Shown here: positions 59,521 through 64,000 of the stretch, in pieces
Layout: every line of letters starts with the position of its first letter
Numbering within the stretch: the first letter of the stretch is position 1
NCBI GenBank assembly: GCA_963169105.1
Contig: OY720640.1
Location: 57,537,527-57,601,526, forward strand
Direction of reading: 5' to 3'
Length of the DNA stretch: 64,000 nt
From: Ceriagrion tenellum
Lineage: Eukaryota > Arthropoda > Insecta > Odonata > Coenagrionidae
Program-made: the position numbers and the translations under genes
Notes under the pieces: model-generated
The model's input: the letters and a program-made list of their open reading frames with translations, nothing else
What the model was told of the DNA's origin: nothing
The model's database searches: none

Positions 59521-60555
59521 AGAATTTGTGAAATTAACCGCCGTACATTGATAACGACCAAATTCACCGGGAAATTTTTGCATTTCCATTACTGATTGTG
59601 ATTAGGCCAGCATTGTGATTGATGTAACTGTGCATTTCATAACGTACATAACATCAAACGAACCTTCTAGATGTTCAAATTCTGAAAAAAAGACTGATTA
59701 CAACTAGCAACCCATCCAAGCATTCAAGGATGGAATAACGTGGCTCATTCTCTCATAACTCTCCCTCAGGCTCGAAAAAAACCGTACTGCAGGCTAAATG
59801 TGGCCCGCGGGCCGTACTTCCAAGACCGCTCGCTCCTGAATATCTGTATTTTTGTAATTTGGTTCATATTGGAAGTCTTTCACTATGACGTACACAGCCT
59901 TAAATTCAGAGTGTGTGAAATGTAACTCCCGTACATTGATGATGACGAACGTTGCCAGCAAATTGTTCAATTTTCATTATTAATTGTAATTAGGCCAGTG
60001 TTTAGGAAGACTTGTTTCAATTTGAATTTCCGCCAAGAGAGTGCATTTCGGGATTCTTGTGTTCCTTGTGACTAAGGAAGTCAAATTCTTGTGTTTGAAC
60101 AACCACGTGTTCGGTTGCCTTATCTCTTCGTCAGTCGGCAGCGAGGCGTCGGCCTGGATAATTGTGTACTATTGGAATTGTTCTGCTATATAAATAATGC
60201 AATAAGAATTTAAGTAATCATTAACGGAATCCGCCTGGTCCTTTGGTATCTTATTCTCGTAGAGCCAGTATTGCGATTGATGTAGCTGTGTTAATGCTTA
60301 TCAAATCTTACAAAACATCAAACGAATCTTCCACAGGTCCAAATTCTAAAAGGACTAATTACAAGTAGCGATCCATCCTAGCATTCACGGAAGGAATCAC
60401 GCGGCTCGTTCTCTCAAAATTCTTCCGCAGGCTAAATAAAATCGTACTGTGGGCCAAATGTGGCCCGCGGGCCGTACTTCCTAGACCGCTTGCTCCAGAA
60501 TATCTGTATTTTTGTAATTTGGTTCATATCGGAAGTCTTTCATTATGACGCATGA
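59521..60555 (+). repeat. Two tandem ~385-bp hAT-like units
   Basis: Unit 1 is 59521-59906. Unit 2 is 59907-60555, longer only because of the solo LTR at 59999-60263. Both run through the CCGTACATTGAT, TTAGGCCAG, ACATCAAACGAA, CCATCC and AAATGTGGCCCGCGGGCCGT landmarks to TTTGTAATTTGGTTCATAT. The GGCCCGCGGGCC block is common next to hAT transposon ends in animals (family knowledge). After removing the insert the units are nearly equal in length. Confidence 0.85.
59999..60263 (+). mobile_element. Solo LTR (265 bp) with 5-bp target duplication
   Basis: Starts TGTTTAGGAAG and ends TTCTCGTAGA, flanked by GCCAG on both sides (59994-59998 and 60264-60268). It contains TATATAAA near 60189 and CTTCGTCAGTCGGCAGCGAG. 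Comparison with unit 1 shows the flanks join seamlessly without it. The start and layout resemble BEL/Pao LTRs; the expected CA at the 3' end is GA, so it is mutated or the family differs. Confidence 0.8.
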
Positions 60556-60625
60556 CTTGGTCTCAATCTCAAAAATTAACAACTAAAATAATTTAAAAAG
60601 TAGCAGGAATCACTTGGTGTAGGAT

Positions 60626-60750
60626 TGTTATTGTAGTAAACCAAACTTTGTGTCTTCCACAGTTTTATTATAACGAGTACAATCGGTTTCGGCAGTTACG
60701 CCATGTTCCTGACAATGGGGTAATTGCCAAGGTTAATTTACTACAATAAG
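60626..60750. mobile_element. Foldback fragment, TCTTCCACAGATTT family
   Basis: Short outer inverted repeats TTATTGTAGTAAACC and GGTTAATTTACTACAATAA enclose ACTTTGTGTCTTCCACAG and GGTTTCGGCAGTTACGCCAT. Read on minus, the latter is ATGGCGTAACTGCCGAAACC. The CTGATGA block is lost here, but GCC-GAAA-CCGA-TT-GTAC is kept. Confidence 0.75.
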
Positions 60751-61254
60751 AAGTGAAATGCTTATCATGAAATGTGTTCTATCAAATTTTTACAAAAAAC
60801 AAATATCTAGCTTCAAAAACAAATCACACGAGGCAAAAACGCGAAAGGACCTAAGTTAGAGGGACGGAAAAAGCGTACATCTTCCAATTTCCAATTTCCT
60901 CAGGAAATTATCTCCCAGAAAGCTCGCCTATTTTTTTTTCTGAGCCCACCATAACTCACGGAATCTTGAAGTTAATCCCGATTGCTAAGAGCACCGCAAC
61001 TAGGAATGAATTTCTGAAATATAACGTCAGCCTTTATCTTCGATCAAGGTGCACAAGAACTTGGCAAACAAAATCCTGAGGCGGCTTTCGACTTGCACGC
61101 ACACAAAAAATGTGAATAACGCATTTCTTTGCCAGTGTTTCCATGAAAATCACTAATGGGTAAAGCTGGGGAACACTCATGCAAAACATAAATAGAACAG
61201 CATTAATAAACCAGGTTTTGTTAATCGTATAATAGGAAGGTCCTCGGATGATAA
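60751..61254. other. No recognised gene
   Basis: Nothing recognised. Confidence 0.45.
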
Positions 61255-61800
61255 AGTAAAAGAGAGGTGCTACTTTTCTCTGGTTAGGCCACACTTCGAA
61301 TTCGTCGCGAGCATTTGGGACCCTGGTCATATAGATTTAACTAAGAAAATAATTAAATACAAAGATCAGCAGCACGCTTCGTTAAGAACTATTACGAGCA
61401 AATATATAGTGTAACACAACTTTTAGAGGGATTAAAGAGGGAGCCCCTAGATACTCTGAGGCTACACGATAGGTTTAGCTTGCTTGAGAAATTCAGAACT
61501 GGTGTGCTTCAGAGCGACACAGAGAATATTATCATGACGCTTTATTACATCTCTGAGTCTGACAGACGCGATAAATAAAAGAGATATATTGCCTAACATA
61601 CAGGTACAAAAACTCGTTCTTTCTGTGGAGAATAGGTGACCACAATATAAATTGAGCGCCACTTAATAAACCCCCATAATAAACGTCACCATTTCACCTC
61701 CAAAAACCTTATCCCTTAAATATTTTCTCGGTTGGTATCCTAAAAACCCCTACCACAGGCCCATGCGCCGGTTCGCAGGGTATTATGTAGATGTAGAATG
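61255..61800 (+). pseudogene. CR1/jockey-like retrotransposon 3' end
   Basis: Frame-broken plus reading: LVRPHFEFVASIWDPGHIDL, TKKIIKYKDQQHASLRTITS, then VTQLLEGLKREPLDTLRLHD, RFSLLEKFRTGVLQSDTENI and IMTLYYISESDRRDK. These are the palm/thumb tail motifs (RP-LE-A--WDP, EPL--RR, ENII--YIS-SDRR) of arthropod non-LTR ORF2 proteins. It ends with GTAGATGTAGAA, as does the copy at 54058. At least two frameshifts or stops. Confidence 0.85.
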
Positions 61801-63184
61801 GTGAAAAATACAAACACGATATCGCTTCAGTGATGAAAATACTGAAAATCATAAGATTATTTGTGCTTCATTTTTTCGGATAACTAAAGGGACGCATCTA
61901 TTTTCCTTTCGTAAAAAATGACTAATGAAAAATCAAAGACAGCAGTCCAGCCACAAAAATCAGTCAGCACATTTTTTTTTTCAGGCGTAACAATTCTACC
62001 ATAAAAATTCATCGGAACTCCAAACTTCTAGACGCTTAAGGAGAGTTTAAGCAGCAGATCACATAAATATATGATTACTATAGATCGCTTGATTAAATCG
62101 AGAGTTTCTATGGAATACTACTACTTCATTACTTATAATCGTCCTTAATCGCATTGACAAAATATTTTTTCCATCGACGGACTTTCGTGAGGTCTTACAA
62201 CATACATTTCTTTTTCCATATCCAATGCACAGATGCAACATAAAAATCTCTGGAGCCTTGCCAAAAGCAAATTTGGAAAAGCGTTCAACTCGCTGAGCTT
62301 AACATCGGCTACTGTTTAAAAGTTGTAAGTCAAGACGGAGACTAGACGGTAGGAAGAGGTGGTTGGAGAGGAATTTCATGCTCTCGACGCAGTACACCGA
62401 CGTTATATGCGTAGTAAAACCAGAGAAAAACAACCCTTTATATCTTAAGTGCCTAAAATAACTTCCTAGGTCAAGGAATAATAATAAAAAACAGGAGAAT
62501 CATAAATTCTCCAGCAAGGAATCTCAGTACTTTTTTTAGCCACGCAGCACTCACTGTAAATGAGGTGAGGGCCATACAATTTTATAGCGCTAATGGCACG
62601 CCGCATCACCGCAAAAATGTTAAAATAAAAACCATATACTTTCAGGATCATTGATATTGTAAAATTTTAGGTTGTTTCGGGGTAGTTACGAATTTGTTTT
62701 CACTGCTGCTAACAAGCATCCAACTCAAAGGGCCAAAATTACTACAGTGCAGGCAGTCATACTATGGTAACATAAGCATTTCACAAAGCATGGAAGTACA
62801 GGATAAAATACCCGGTAGACACAAACAAGTATAACAAGAACGCGCGGGTTTTACGTTTAAGTGAGTGACTTAATCATCACCACCCATTTCTAACAACTGC
62901 AAAATGTGGAACTGATGCAGCAAGCAGTCACAGACACGATTGCAAAATTATACACCAAAGGACCTATTTCGAGATACGCAAAAGTAATAATCAACAACGA
63001 AAGTCCAATGATTTCTGCAACCATTTTCAACAACAGTTGTATGCGTGACTGCGGACCCTATTATTTTTGTCATTAGTAGGGATTCGAAACCGTCGAAAGT
63101 GTGTCGTTCTGTGGCGATAACTTTGGGTTTATCCTCCACATAAAAGGCTCTCTACATATTTACCTAAATCAAAACTGGTTCAGA
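61801..63184. other. No recognised gene
   Basis: AT-rich; nothing recognised. Confidence 0.45.
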
Positions 63185-63260
63185 GTGATGCGGGCTAATA
63201 CACCAAATCGGTTTGGTTTCTCAATTCGGAGATCCGGGTTCGAAATCCCGACAAGTTAAA
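63185..63260 (+). mobile_element. tRNA-derived SINE head
   Basis: GCGGGCTAATACACCAAATC, then CAATTCGGAGATCCGGGTTC and GAAATCCCGACAAGT. The B box GGGTTCGAAATCCC is intact and an A-box-like block lies about 40 bases upstream. The following GAGTTCCCGCTGGGGTACAT is probably SINE body. Confidence 0.65.
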
Positions 63261-64000
63261 TCATATTTTGAGGGCGAGTTCCCGCTGGGGTACATCATCA
63301 TTACTCTCCAAGACAAAGCTGAGAGTGTGTTCCATTTCTATGAATGCTATCGGTACCATTCATAGAGGTTTGAACTTGGTAGAAATAATTATTCCCTCAC
63401 TCCGTATCTTAAGACTAGAATAGCTAAAACGTAGATTAGAATAAGTTTAATTATTTTCTGGGCTTCTCCATAAGAGCAAAACAGAAAATACAGATAAAAT
63501 TCTGCTTTTTACGAAAAAAAGAAAAAAACATTATACCTGGCCAAAGTCTCACTGCGATGAAAAACTAAAATTTCTCCGCCACAGATAAAAATAAACACAA
63601 AATGAAAAATATAATATCAGTCAGACAGAGATAAGAAACAAACAATAATTTCTCATAATCATTATGTAAAACATAAAATTCTAAAACTAATTCTAGTGGT
63701 TCTAAAACACAGACAGAGAGGAGGCATTGTAGATCGGATGAATACAATGATTAATAATTCTATTCACGATCACTTTACAAACAGATACGACATGTCATGT
63801 TTTTAATTTCAATTTTAATCTATAAAGTAATTACAAATAAAAAACCTTACACAGTCCGTACGCACGGAAGAAGCATAGCACAACAAAAATTGAGGGATCC
63901 CGTGCTGATAAAAGGAAACGTATGTTTATCACTATACTTCAACCTCAAAAAGTCAAGCTATTTAAAGCAATTTACCGAAACTTTCCATCTTTAAAAACTC
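63261..64000. other. No recognised gene
   Basis: AT-rich to the window end; nothing recognised. Confidence 0.45.

Overview
This window looks like nuclear DNA of an arthropod, most likely an insect with a large, AT-rich genome. Reasons: no bacterial-style gene packing, only short open frames, GT/AG splice signals with few small exon-like islands, one strong CpG island, and many decayed arthropod-type repeats (RTE-, CR1/jockey- and Penelope-like retroelements, hAT-like and other terminal-inverted-repeat elements, tRNA-derived SINE heads). The species cannot be fixed from the sequence. No rRNA, intact tRNA or CRISPR was seen. All gene calls are splice-site and reading-frame predictions without homology or transcript support.

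The best gene signal is on the minus strand. A CpG island (about 32.3-33.3 kb) holds a 61-codon first coding exon that ends at a strong donor (32271-32453). Downstream on the same strand are exon-like islands at 29004-29139, 25017-25076 and 18536-18730. Their phases (0/0, 1/1, 1/1) join without a frame break, so they may form one gene with introns of several kb. I do not recognise the protein. Two more minus-strand exons (50458-50529 and 45188-45312) have good splice sites and belong either to an upstream gene or to a longer isoform. A possible immunoglobulin-domain exon lies at 5734-5819 (minus). A short minus-strand frame at 22358-22504 sits under a CRE/CCAAT/E-box cluster. Plus-strand candidates are 897-979, a promoter-like first exon near 7.0 kb, 16963-17119, 43044-43115 and 46558-46753.

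The rest is repeats. At 3.8-4.2 kb there is a 130-bp tandem array; at 7.5-10.7 kb a nested foldback element, one copy of an unnamed repeat (its inverted relative lies at 17.2-18.2 kb) and a tRNA-like unit flanked by 53-bp direct repeats; at 13.6-16.2 kb a SINE head, a row of three hairpins and a 600-bp hAT-like element. At 33.8-43.9 kb are RTE, CR1 and Penelope-like fragments plus a degenerate local repeat. At 45-48 kb are a tandem duplication, a foldback and a SINE; at 52-63 kb a 760-bp TIR element, CR1/jockey 3' ends, SINE heads and a tandem hAT-like repeat interrupted by a solo LTR.

The most interesting observation is a shared grammar in the arms of four different repeat families: CTGANGA, one T, a short hairpin, GAAA, a 4-6 base palindrome, then T plus A, C or T. 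This matches most of a hammerhead-ribozyme core with a palindromic stem III, as known from Penelope-like elements and retrozymes, but with an extra U before stem II.
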